DNA of 41,568 nt. Source: an uncultured Flavobacteriaceae bacterium. Its GTDB lineage: Bacteria > Bacteroidota > Bacteroidia > Flavobacteriales > Flavobacteriaceae. Positions within the stretch are counted from its first letter, which is position 1, and each line of letters opens with the position of its first letter. Of the stretch, positions 29,339 through 37,276 are shown piece after piece. The notes beneath the pieces are model-generated. The model did not search any database. It had not been told where the DNA came from and was given only the letters and a program-made list of their open reading frames with translations. A program made the position numbers and the translations under genes. The DNA is taken from assembly GCA_937936275.1 (NCBI GenBank), contig CALHCJ010000012.1, positions 1-41,568 of the forward strand. The letters are read 5' to 3'.

Positions 29339-30487
29339 TTAATCATTAAAATACTCCTCACCTAAATTAAAAGTAAGCGAAAAGCGTAATGTGTTCTCTA
29401 ATGGGTTTGTTACTTGAGAGGTCGAAAATAAATAAGACAAATCAATCTGAGCAGATTTAAATGCAAACCCGGCGCCTAATGTAAAATATTTTCTAGCACC
29501 TTTTTCTTCACTCTCGTTGAAATAACCTGTTCGAATCATGAACGAATCTTGGTATACATATTCAGCGCCCAAAGCCCATGTGAATTCTTTTAGCTCTTCA
29601 CTAAAACCATCAGGTGCATCACCAAAAGATGTGAAGATACCATCGAAAAACCCTATCTGTTGATATTCATCATTATCTAAAGCATCAATAGAACCATCTC
29701 CATTAAAATCTTGCGGTGTTGGCACCAACAATTTATTAAACTCCGTGGTAACACCAATGACATTGTCTTGATCTAGTATAAAATCAAAACCGACACCCGC
29801 TTTTAAATTCGCAGGTAAGAAGTTTTCTTGACCTCCTTCATCATATTGTATTTTTCCCCCAAGATTTGCAAAATTAAAACCAGCTCTCCATCTACCATCA
29901 AAGCTGTTGTAGGCTTTTTCCCTTGATCGATAAAACCCTGATATGTCAAAAGCAAAAGAACTTGCGGCTTGCGAATCAACATTTCCATCTGAGGGTAATC
30001 TCAAGTTTGATCTAATATATCGACCTCCAACAGACATTGAAAATGTTGGACTCAATTTTAAAGAATATGAACCATCAAAAGCTAATTCGTTTGGTTTTAC
30101 GGTTTGACCTTCATCTCCTGCAAACTGACGTAATTCTATTTCTCCTAGCGTGAAATACCGTAAACTCAGTGCAAAAGCACTTTGGTCATCAATTTTAGTA
30201 AAGAAGCTACCATTTAATAAAGAAATATCAGTAATAAGACCTTGTAAATATGGGGTGTAACTAACACCTATTCCCATTTTACGCTCAGCAAAAGCAAATT
30301 TTGCAGGGTTCCATTGTTGTGAAAAGACATCCGTTGAAGTTGCAACGCCCATATCACCCATACTAGCAGCTCTTGCATCTGCCGCTATGGTTATAAAAGG
30401 AACTGCTGTAGTAATTACACGCTCATTATTTTGGGCTGATATTTTGCATACAAAAGCAAGTAGGACTATTAATGACAATTTTTTCAT
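29339..30487 (-). CDS. porV: Type IX secretion system outer membrane channel protein PorV (LptO)
   Basis: ITTAVPFITIAADARAASMGDMGVATSTDVFSQQWNPAKFAFAERKMGIGVSYTPYL...GDAPDGFSEELKEFTWALGAEYVY. Confidence 0.94.
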   Translation of the reverse strand: MKKLSLIVLLAFVCKISAQNNERVITTAVPFITIAADARAASMGDMGVATSTDVFSQQWNPAKFAFAERKMGIGVSYTPYLQGLITDISLLNGSFFTKIDDQSAFALSLRYFTLGEIELRQFAGDEGQTVKPNELAFDGSYSLKLSPTFSMSVGGRYIRSNLRLPSDGNVDSQAASSFAFDISGFYRSREKAYNSFDGRWRAGFNFANLGGKIQYDEGGQENFLPANLKAGVGFDFILDQDNVIGVTTEFNKLLVPTPQDFNGDGSIDALDNDEYQQIGFFDGIFTSFGDAPDGFSEELKEFTWALGAEYVYQDSFMIRTGYFNESEEKGARKYFTLGAGFAFKSAQIDLSYLFSTSQVTNPLENTLRFSLTFNLGEEYFND

Positions 30488-30943
30488 TTCTTCTAGCTAA
30501 GTTTAATTGGCGACATTTTAAACACATCCTCAGATAAAATATTACGGACGTATGACACGTAAACGGGTATTTTAAAGATATCTTATGTGAAATGGTCATT
30601 ATTTTTTTAAATATTTATATCCCTTTATTCAATATAAAGCAGAATTGAAAGTATTCTATTTGATAGTGGCCGATTTTAGACAATCATTCAGGTCAAAACA
30701 TGAGGGGAATGAGAAAAAGTAGTATTAACCATACTATACCCCGCTTTATTCCGTTATGCTTTTTGAATACCATTGCTTCGGGTTTAAGCCTGAAAAAATG
30801 ATTTGAAAAATATTTCTCTAACGAATGAAATATTATACTCAAATCATCGTTTTATATGCCGAAAGTGATGCTTAATTAATCAAAATCCAAATTACAAACT
30901 GTTTGAAAAAACAGTAAACTTATTTGAATCTCAAGTCCTAATT

Positions 30944-32614
30944 ATGAAAAAACAGTTTATCAAAGTTGTACTTTCTTGTGCAGTCATAGCGGGAGGTTTT
31001 ACAGTTACCAGCTGTAGTAAATCATCCGGTTCTTCTAAAAATGTGTCAAGAGCTACAGGTTGGAAAATTAATGCTAAAGAAGGCGGCTTCCAATATAATA
31101 CAGATTTCAAGGAGCAAGAAACTTCGCCGGGTCTCGTATTTGTGGAAGGTGGCACCTTTACTAAAGGTAAGGTACAAGATGATGTTATGCACGATTGGAA
31201 TAATACTCCAACTTCACAGCACGTACAATCTTTCTACATGGATGAGACTGAGGTAACCAATGTAATGTATTTGGAATACTTAGACTACCTGAAAAGTGTT
31301 TATCCTCCAGAAAATCCAAAATATACTAATATCTACAAAGGTGCTTTGCCTGATACTTTAGTTTGGAGAAACCGATTAGGTTTTAATGAAACAATGACGA
31401 ATAACTATTTACGCCACCCTGCGTACGCTGAATATCCAGTAGTAGGTGTAAATTGGATTCAAGCTACACAATTTGCAGAATGGAGAACTGACCGCGTAAA
31501 CGAAGTTCTATTAGAAAGAGAAGGTTATTTATCTGAAGATGCAAAATATCAAGCCGCTTCTGGTGAAGTTGAAGGAACTTTTAGTACCGAGGCTTATTTA
31601 AACCGACCTGAATCTGTTTATAACGGCCAGATTGATTCTTTACAGGGAAAACAGAAAAAAGATAGTACGAATACATACGCAAAAAGAAGTAGCGGTGTAA
31701 TTACACCAGAATATAGACTTCCAACAGAAACAGAATGGGAGTATGCTGCTCAGGCAAATCAAGGTACTCGTGAGTATAATAACTACAGAGGTAGAAAGAA
31801 ATATCCTTGGGAGGGCGATTACACCAGAAACGGACAACGTGTTGGTAGAGGTGATCAATTAGCCAACTTCAAGCAAGGAAAAGGAGATTACGGCGGAATC
31901 GCTGGCTGGTCAGATGATGGTGCCGATATTACTGCTCAGGTAATGTCTTACAAGCCTAATGATCTTGGACTTTACGATATGGCTGGTAATGTTGCCGAAT
32001 GGGTAGCTGACGTTTACCGACCAATTGTTGATGATGAGGTAAGTGACTTTAACTATTACAGAGGAAATATCTACATGAAATCTGCTATTGGTGAAGATGG
32101 GAAAGTAAACATTTTGCGAGATTCAGTCGTATATGATACCTTGCCTAATGGCAAAGTGGTTGCGGTGAACCTACCAGGAGAAATAAAGATGGTTCCTGTT
32201 GACGAAAATGAAACGTATTTAAGAACTAATTTTGATTCTAGTGATAACAGAGCGTATAGAGATGGTGACCCAGGATCTTCAAGATTTTTCGACCAATTCA
32301 ATGATGAAGAAGACGAAGAGAATCAAAGAAAAATGTACGATGCTCCAAGACACTCTGTTCAAACAGATTCAACAGGTGCAGTCACGCGTCAGTATGATGA
32401 ATCTAACAATAGAACTTCTTTAATCAACGACGAAGTAAGAGTCTTCAAAGGAGGTTCTTGGAGAGACAGAGCATATTGGTTAGACCCAGCGCAACGTAGA
32501 TATTTGCCACAATATATGGCAACTGATTATATCGGTTTTAGATGTGCAATGTCTAGGGTAGGTTCAAAGTCTAAAACAAAGAACAAAACTCCTAGAGGAA
32601 AGAAAGCAAGATAA
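30944..32614 (+). CDS. gldJ: Gliding motility lipoprotein GldJ (FGE/SUMF1-like fold)
   Basis: Lipoprotein signal ending SCSK; PGLVFVEGGTFTKGKVQDDVMHDWNNTPTSQHVQSFYMDETEVTNVMYLEYL...FKGGSWRDRAYWLDPAQRRYLPQYMATDYIGFRCAMSRVG. Confidence 0.95.
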   Translation: MKKQFIKVVLSCAVIAGGFTVTSCSKSSGSSKNVSRATGWKINAKEGGFQYNTDFKEQETSPGLVFVEGGTFTKGKVQDDVMHDWNNTPTSQHVQSFYMDETEVTNVMYLEYLDYLKSVYPPENPKYTNIYKGALPDTLVWRNRLGFNETMTNNYLRHPAYAEYPVVGVNWIQATQFAEWRTDRVNEVLLEREGYLSEDAKYQAASGEVEGTFSTEAYLNRPESVYNGQIDSLQGKQKKDSTNTYAKRSSGVITPEYRLPTETEWEYAAQANQGTREYNNYRGRKKYPWEGDYTRNGQRVGRGDQLANFKQGKGDYGGIAGWSDDGADITAQVMSYKPNDLGLYDMAGNVAEWVADVYRPIVDDEVSDFNYYRGNIYMKSAIGEDGKVNILRDSVVYDTLPNGKVVAVNLPGEIKMVPVDENETYLRTNFDSSDNRAYRDGDPGSSRFFDQFNDEEDEENQRKMYDAPRHSVQTDSTGAVTRQYDESNNRTSLINDEVRVFKGGSWRDRAYWLDPAQRRYLPQYMATDYIGFRCAMSRVGSKSKTKNKTPRGKKAR

Positions 32615-32636
32615 ATAAAGAATTGCTAGATAAAGA

Positions 32637-32670
32637 TAAAAGCCCTGACAATGAAGTCAGGGCTTTTTTT
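32637..32670 (+). terminator. Rho-independent terminator between gldJ and murF
   Basis: aaaAGCCCTGACaatgaaGTCAGGGCTttttttt. Confidence 0.85.
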
Positions 32671-32671
32671 A

Positions 32672-32679
32672 TACTTTTG
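32672..32679 (+). promoter_or_regulatory. -7 element TACTTTTG abutting the murF start (possible leaderless transcript)
   Basis: TAnnTTTG ends 4 nt before ATG 32684, immediately after the gldJ terminator. Confidence 0.5.
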
Positions 32680-32683
32680 CTTT

Positions 32684-33961
32684 ATGAATATTTCTGAACT
32701 TCACACCATTTTTTTAGCCTTTCCCAAGGTATGTACCGATACTAGAAAAATCACGAAAGATTGTATATTTTTTGCACTCAAAGGAGATAATTTCAATGGA
32801 AATACATATGCCAAAGAGGCTTTAAAAAAAGGAGCGAAATATGCCGTTGTAGATGAAAAAGAACAGGTACAATCAGATCAGTACTTGTTGGTTGATGATG
32901 TACTTGAAACCTTGCAAAAACTAGCTACACATCATAGACATTTTTGTAAAGCCAAGGTAGTTGCCCTCACTGGAAGCAATGGCAAAACTACCACCAAAGA
33001 GTTAATTAACGCCGTTCTTTCTACCACCTATAAAACCATTGCAACCAACGGAAATTTGAATAACCATATTGGTGTTCCCTTAACGTTACTTTCTATCACA
33101 ACAAAAACCGAAATTGCAGTTATTGAAATGGGGGCAAACCATCAGAAAGAAATTGAATTTTTATGCGGAATTGCGCAACCTGACTTTGGCTACATCACCA
33201 ATTTTGGAAAAGCTCATTTAGAAGGATTTGGAGGGGTAGAAGGAGTAATCAAAGGTAAAAGCGAGATGTACGAATATTTGACCGCAAACCAGAAAGCTGT
33301 TTTTCTAAATGCAGATGATCGTATTCAGTTTGAAAAGCTTAATACCTATATCAATAAATTTGGATTTAGTACAGAAAAGAAAGAGTATTATACCATTGAA
33401 TTTTTAGATGCAAATCCGTTTGTTCGATTTAAAGTAGAAAATGTAGTAATCACCTCTCAACTCATAGGAAGTTATAATTTCACCAATTGCGCTGTGGCCG
33501 CTTTGATGGGTAAATACTTTAGTATTCCACTCGAGAAAATTAAAAATTCAATTGAAGCTTACGTACCTGAGAACAATCGCTCTCAACTCCTGAAAAAAAA
33601 CGGAAATGAAATTATATTAGATGCTTATAATGCAAATCCAACCAGTATGACCGCGGCTTTAGAAAATTTTAAAGCAATGCAGGGTGAGCATAAGATTGTA
33701 TTTCTAGGTGATATGTTTGAACTTGGTGAGACTGCTGTATCTGAACATCAAGAAATAGCCGATTTGACTGACCAACTTAACTTTGAACAAGCTTTTCTGA
33801 TTGGAGAGAATTTTTATGGAGTAAATACTTCTATTAAAACGTTCAAGGCATATGAAGATATAGCAAACTATATCAAAGAGCATCCGTTAAAAGACCAAGG
33901 AGTAATTTTGATTAAAGGCTCAAGAGGAATGGCTCTAGAAAGATTGTTAGATCATTTATAA
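32684..33961 (+). CDS. murF: UDP-N-acetylmuramoyl-tripeptide--D-alanyl-D-alanine ligase
   Basis: VCTDTRKITKDCIFFALKGDNFNGNTYAKEALKKGAKYAVVDE...VALTGSNGKTTTKELINAVLS...DAYNANPTSMTAAL. Confidence 0.95.
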   Translation: MNISELHTIFLAFPKVCTDTRKITKDCIFFALKGDNFNGNTYAKEALKKGAKYAVVDEKEQVQSDQYLLVDDVLETLQKLATHHRHFCKAKVVALTGSNGKTTTKELINAVLSTTYKTIATNGNLNNHIGVPLTLLSITTKTEIAVIEMGANHQKEIEFLCGIAQPDFGYITNFGKAHLEGFGGVEGVIKGKSEMYEYLTANQKAVFLNADDRIQFEKLNTYINKFGFSTEKKEYYTIEFLDANPFVRFKVENVVITSQLIGSYNFTNCAVAALMGKYFSIPLEKIKNSIEAYVPENNRSQLLKKNGNEIILDAYNANPTSMTAALENFKAMQGEHKIVFLGDMFELGETAVSEHQEIADLTDQLNFEQAFLIGENFYGVNTSIKTFKAYEDIANYIKEHPLKDQGVILIKGSRGMALERLLDHL

Positions 33962-33974
33962 ATTCCTCAAAGCA

Positions 33975-34004
33975 AAAAGGTGTGATTAAAAAATCACACC
34001 TTTT
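33975..34004. terminator. Bidirectional terminator between converging murF and mscS-like genes
   Basis: AAAAGGTGTGATT-aaaa-AATCACACCTTTT. Confidence 0.8.
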
Positions 34005-34030
34005 ACATCAACCCAACCCAAACTATTTTA

Positions 34031-34855
34031 TTAGTCAATCTCAACTCTACTTTCTACCACTTCTTTTATCGGCACCACTAGTTTTCCATTGATAGTTTTT
34101 ATGGTCACAAAAAGACTATCGATTGACTCTATTGTTCCTTCGACGTCACTAAATTTAATTTTATCTCCAATAGCATAACTTTTTCTTGCGTAGAAGGTCT
34201 TGAGCAAGTTGGAAACCACATCTCTTGAACCCAAACCAAATGCGATTGAAAATGCTAACAAGAATGATCCTAAGATCAACGTAAAATTACTTGTTATAAT
34301 GGTAGTATCAATACCCGCCTGATTCAAAGCGGTTATCGTTACAAAAATTAGTAAAATATAGAATACGATTCCGCTCACTAATTTAGAACCACCAAATCCC
34401 ATAGACTCAAAGACACTTACCAACATATTCTTGATAAGCTTTGCCGCAAATAGTCCTACCATAAATATCACCATGGCACTCAACAAAATAGGTAAATAGC
34501 GAAGTAGATTTGCGATCTCTGTTGAGATCACGGTTAACTCAGCTATATCAGCAGCTACTATTATAAAAACAAGTAGTAAAAGCCATTTAACAAAGCTTAA
34601 TAAGACCTTTTCAATATTAATCTTAATCTCACTTTCACCAAAAAGTTTTGCGTCATTTATCTTATCTGATAATTTTGAGACCTTGGCTACCCTTAGTACT
34701 TTTTTAAGAATAAATCTGATTATTTTACTAATGACCCATCCTATAAGCAATACTACGATTGCTCCTACTATTTTTGGAAAGGCAGAAGCAATATCCATTA
34801 GTATTGAGGATATCGTATTAAAACTTAGATCTTTCCATTGATTTACAGTTTCCAT
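34031..34855 (-). CDS. Small-conductance mechanosensitive ion channel family protein (MscS)
   Basis: VVLLIGWVISKIIRFILKKVLR...GLGSRDVVSNLLKTFYARKSYAIGDKIKFSDVEGTIESIDSLFVTIKTINGKLVVPIKEV. Confidence 0.9.
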   Translation of the reverse strand: METVNQWKDLSFNTISSILMDIASAFPKIVGAIVVLLIGWVISKIIRFILKKVLRVAKVSKLSDKINDAKLFGESEIKINIEKVLLSFVKWLLLLVFIIVAADIAELTVISTEIANLLRYLPILLSAMVIFMVGLFAAKLIKNMLVSVFESMGFGGSKLVSGIVFYILLIFVTITALNQAGIDTTIITSNFTLILGSFLLAFSIAFGLGSRDVVSNLLKTFYARKSYAIGDKIKFSDVEGTIESIDSLFVTIKTINGKLVVPIKEVVESRVEID

Positions 34856-34875
34856 ATTTTGTTTTATTAGTTAAG

Positions 34876-35070
34876 TTAACGTTTGTTATCTGTATTCGTT
34901 TTCATCATTCCCTCAATTGTCGATTTATAATTGCACGTAAATAAAGATGCCATTTCCATAGCTAACTTAGCCATAGCAATGTCATCCATTACCTTCTTTT
35001 TCATATGAGCAGGTACATCTTTCATAGAAAGTTCCAACTCCTTAAAGGGATTTTGTTTTTTCTCAGACAT
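34876..35070 (-). CDS. 64-aa protein of unknown function, start overlapping the ECF sigma stop codon (TAATG)
   Basis: MSEKKQNPFKELELSMKDVPAHMKKKVMDDIAMAKLAMEMASLFTCNYKSTIEGMMKTNTDNKR; tight operon position between sigma and MscS genes. Confidence 0.75.
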   Translation of the reverse strand: MSEKKQNPFKELELSMKDVPAHMKKKVMDDIAMAKLAMEMASLFTCNYKSTIEGMMKTNTDNKR

Positions 35071-35642
35071 TATGGAATTTTATTATAAATTTCTGCTATT
35101 CGAGCCTTAGCCCGTTTTAGCCTCATCTTTACTGCGCTTTCACCAATATCCATCAATACCGAAAGCTCCTTTATACTTACATCGTCTTGATATTTTAATA
35201 ACAATATCGTTTTATCTTCTGGATCAATCATTTCTAACGCCTTCTTTAGTTTATGTGAACGCATTTCAAGAATACTATCATCATCTAAATAAACCGAAAG
35301 CTTATTTGGTTCTTCTGCAATTGAATCTGACTTATCACTTATTTTTCTGCCCTTATTTCTATTCACGTAGTTTACGCAAAAATTGTATGTAAATGAATAC
35401 ACCCAACTAGAGAATTTAGATCTACCTTGAAAACTTCCTAGTTTCACAAACAACATTAAAAATACATCTTGGGTTAAATCTTCAGCCTCTGCCGCAGATT
35501 TGGCAAAACCATAGCATTTATTATAAATAACCTGAGAATACCGATCGTAAAGCGTTGCAAACAACATCGTATTATTGTTTTTAACAATTTCGCGAACAAG
35601 CTCCTCGTCAGTTAATAATTTCGACGCCGGTTCTGTTTCCAA
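35070..35642 (-). CDS. RNA polymerase sigma factor, ECF/sigma-70 family (TTG start)
   Basis: DRYSQVIYNKCYGFAKSAAEAEDLTQDVFLMLFVKLGSFQGRSKFSSWVYSFTYNFCVNYVNR (sigma2) and LLLKYQDDVSIKELSVLMDIGESAVKMRLKRAKARI (sigma4). Confidence 0.95.
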   Translation of the reverse strand: METEPASKLLTDEELVREIVKNNNTMLFATLYDRYSQVIYNKCYGFAKSAAEAEDLTQDVFLMLFVKLGSFQGRSKFSSWVYSFTYNFCVNYVNRNKGRKISDKSDSIAEEPNKLSVYLDDDSILEMRSHKLKKALEMIDPEDKTILLLKYQDDVSIKELSVLMDIGESAVKMRLKRAKARIAEIYNKIP

Positions 35643-35670
35643 TTTTTAAATCTAGTTGTGGTTATTATCT

Positions 35671-35700
35671 TTAAGACACCTATTTTTTCAAATAGTCACT
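35671..35700 (-). promoter_or_regulatory. Candidate ECF-type promoter copy A: AGTGACT-N13-GGTGTCTTAA, upstream of the sigma gene
   Basis: Matches copy B (36161-36190) at all 17 defined bases with identical 13-bp spacer; 29 nt upstream of the sigma start. Confidence 0.75.
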
Positions 35701-35806
35701 TTTTTTAAAGATTTCAATAGTATAGCAATAAATAACCTGGCAATGTAATGAAAAGATCAATGTAATTTTTCACTAAAAAGAAGTACATCGTTAATTTTAA
35801 TAAAAT

Positions 35807-35832
35807 AAAAAAGCCCCTGAGAGGGGCTTTTA
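35807..35832. terminator. Terminator between the 53-aa ORF and the sigma promoter
   Basis: aaaaAAGCCCCtgagaGGGGCTTtta; A/T tracts on both sides. Confidence 0.75.
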
Positions 35833-35965
35833 TTGACTGAATTAAAAAACTAAGGGGGAACCTAATTTTGAATAGAAGATTAAACCTCCCAACCGAATTT
35901 CTAAAACAAAATTATCCTTATTTAATTCTAGTCAACATGAACAGTTGTGGTTAGTGTTTGTATAG

Positions 35966-36127
35966 TTACAACCGCTTCATTTTATGTGCTTTTTTAATGG
36001 GTTGAACAGATATTTCTTTCTTGAAAAAATAATCGAAAACCATTGTTGGTACAATAACTACTAGAGCTATTAAAAAGATGATAACTCCAGTTGTGAAAAG
36101 AAAGTTTGATAAAGTAAATTCGCCCAT
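35966..36127 (-). CDS. 53-aa single-TM membrane protein (not in the supplied ORF track)
   Basis: Manual translation MGEFTLSNFLFTTGVIIFLIALVVIVPTMVFDYFFKKEISVQPIKKAHKMKRL*; preceded by promoter copy B and followed by a terminator. Confidence 0.65.
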   Translation of the reverse strand: MGEFTLSNFLFTTGVIIFLIALVVIVPTMVFDYFFKKEISVQPIKKAHKMKRL

Positions 36128-36160
36128 AATAACGTTTCAATAATTTTAGTGTCTCAATTA

Positions 36161-36190
36161 TTAAGACACCATAAATTTTATAAAGTCACT
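36161..36190 (-). promoter_or_regulatory. Candidate ECF-type promoter copy B: AGTGACT-N13-GGTGTCTTAA, upstream of the 53-aa ORF
   Basis: See copy A; 34 nt upstream of the small ORF start. Confidence 0.75.
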
Positions 36191-36319
36191 ATAACTACGA
36201 AAAAAAATAAAAAAAGTTCGTTTTTGGAAATAGCTAGTTGTGCTATTCTATTTCAATAAGACCAACCCTGAAGCCAAATACAAATAAGAAGAAAATTTTA
36301 CGAAAGATATAAGTAAAAG

Positions 36320-36394
36320 TGGGATATACTGGATTCGAACCAGTGACCTCTGCCCTGTCAAGGCAGCGCTCTAAACCAACTGAGCTAATATCCC
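36320..36394 (-). tRNA. tRNA-Val (anticodon GAC); 3' CCA not encoded
   Basis: GGGATATTAGCTCAGTTGGTTTAGAGCGCTGCCTTGACAGGGCAGAGGTCACTGGTTCGAATCCAGTATATCCCA folds as a cloverleaf; anticodon loop TTGACAG. Confidence 0.93.
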
Positions 36395-36645
36395 AAGAAT
36401 TCGCTAAGGTAAAGCTTATTTCCAATTTTGAAAACTAAACTGATATTAGAAGTACCATTTTAAACTATTGAAATTTTCATTTCTATAAGCTGCTTTTAGA
36501 TGAGATGTTTATGATCATATATAAATTAAAATTACTCTGAAATGAATCCATATTAATAGCATTACAGCACAACATCTACTTACTTCCTTAATACTTTTAC
36601 GACAGGAGAATTAGAGTAGTTCTCATTTAATTTAAAACATCACAT

Positions 36646-37209
36646 ATGAAGTTAGAAAACAAAAGAGTAGCTATTTTAGCTACCGACGGATTCGAAAAAT
36701 CAGAACTTTTTGAACCCTTGAAAGCCTTAAAAAATGAAGGCGCAAGAGTTGATGTCATTTCAGTAAAAGAAGGTTCTATTAAGAGTTGGGACGGAGACAA
36801 TTGGGGCGAAAGTACATCAGTAGATTATGTAGTTACGGATACCAACGAAAGTGAATATCATGCATTGGTTTTACCGGGTGGTGTAGCGAACCCAGACTTG
36901 TTACGAACCAATGACAACGCATTAGAGTTTATCCGCAATTTTTTTAAAAGTGGAAAGCCAGTAGCAGCAATATGCCACGCACCATGGCTCTTAATTAGCG
37001 CAGGCGTAATAGAAAACAGAAAAGTCACATCTTATCACAGTATTAAAGATGATGTTATCAACGCTGGTGCAAATTGGGTGAACAAAGAAGTTGTAGTTGA
37101 TGAAGGTCTGGTCACGAGCAGAAATCCTGACGATTTACCTGCATTCATTGATAAAGTGATTGAAGAAATCAAAGAAGGAAAACATGACGATCAAGTTGTG
37201 AATGCCTAA
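36646..37209 (+). CDS. DJ-1/PfpI type 1 glutamine amidotransferase-like protein
   Basis: KRVAILATDGFEKSELFEPLKALKNEGARVDVIS...LVLPGGVANPDLLRTN...KPVAAICHAPWLLISAGV (nucleophile AICHAP). Confidence 0.94.
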   Translation: MKLENKRVAILATDGFEKSELFEPLKALKNEGARVDVISVKEGSIKSWDGDNWGESTSVDYVVTDTNESEYHALVLPGGVANPDLLRTNDNALEFIRNFFKSGKPVAAICHAPWLLISAGVIENRKVTSYHSIKDDVINAGANWVNKEVVVDEGLVTSRNPDDLPAFIDKVIEEIKEGKHDDQVVNA

Positions 37210-37230
37210 TCGGTTACAATTATTAAAAGA

Positions 37231-37257
37231 GCGGAGTTATTTCCGCTTTTTTATTTT
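37231..37257 (+). terminator. Terminator after the PfpI-like gene
   Basis: aaaagAGCGGAgttattTCCGCTtttttattttt. Confidence 0.65.
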
Positions 37258-37276
37258 TAAATAAATAATAAACACT

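Noticed and set aside
35654-35954. Repeated AGTTGTGGTTA (about 35654 and 35943)
   Set aside because: Only 11 bp, not symmetric, inconsistent position relative to genes; insufficient to call a motif.
36243-36425. 60-aa minus-strand ORF
   Set aside because: Overlaps the tRNA-Val gene; its SSVGLERCLDRAEVTGSNPVYPT stretch is a translated tRNA.
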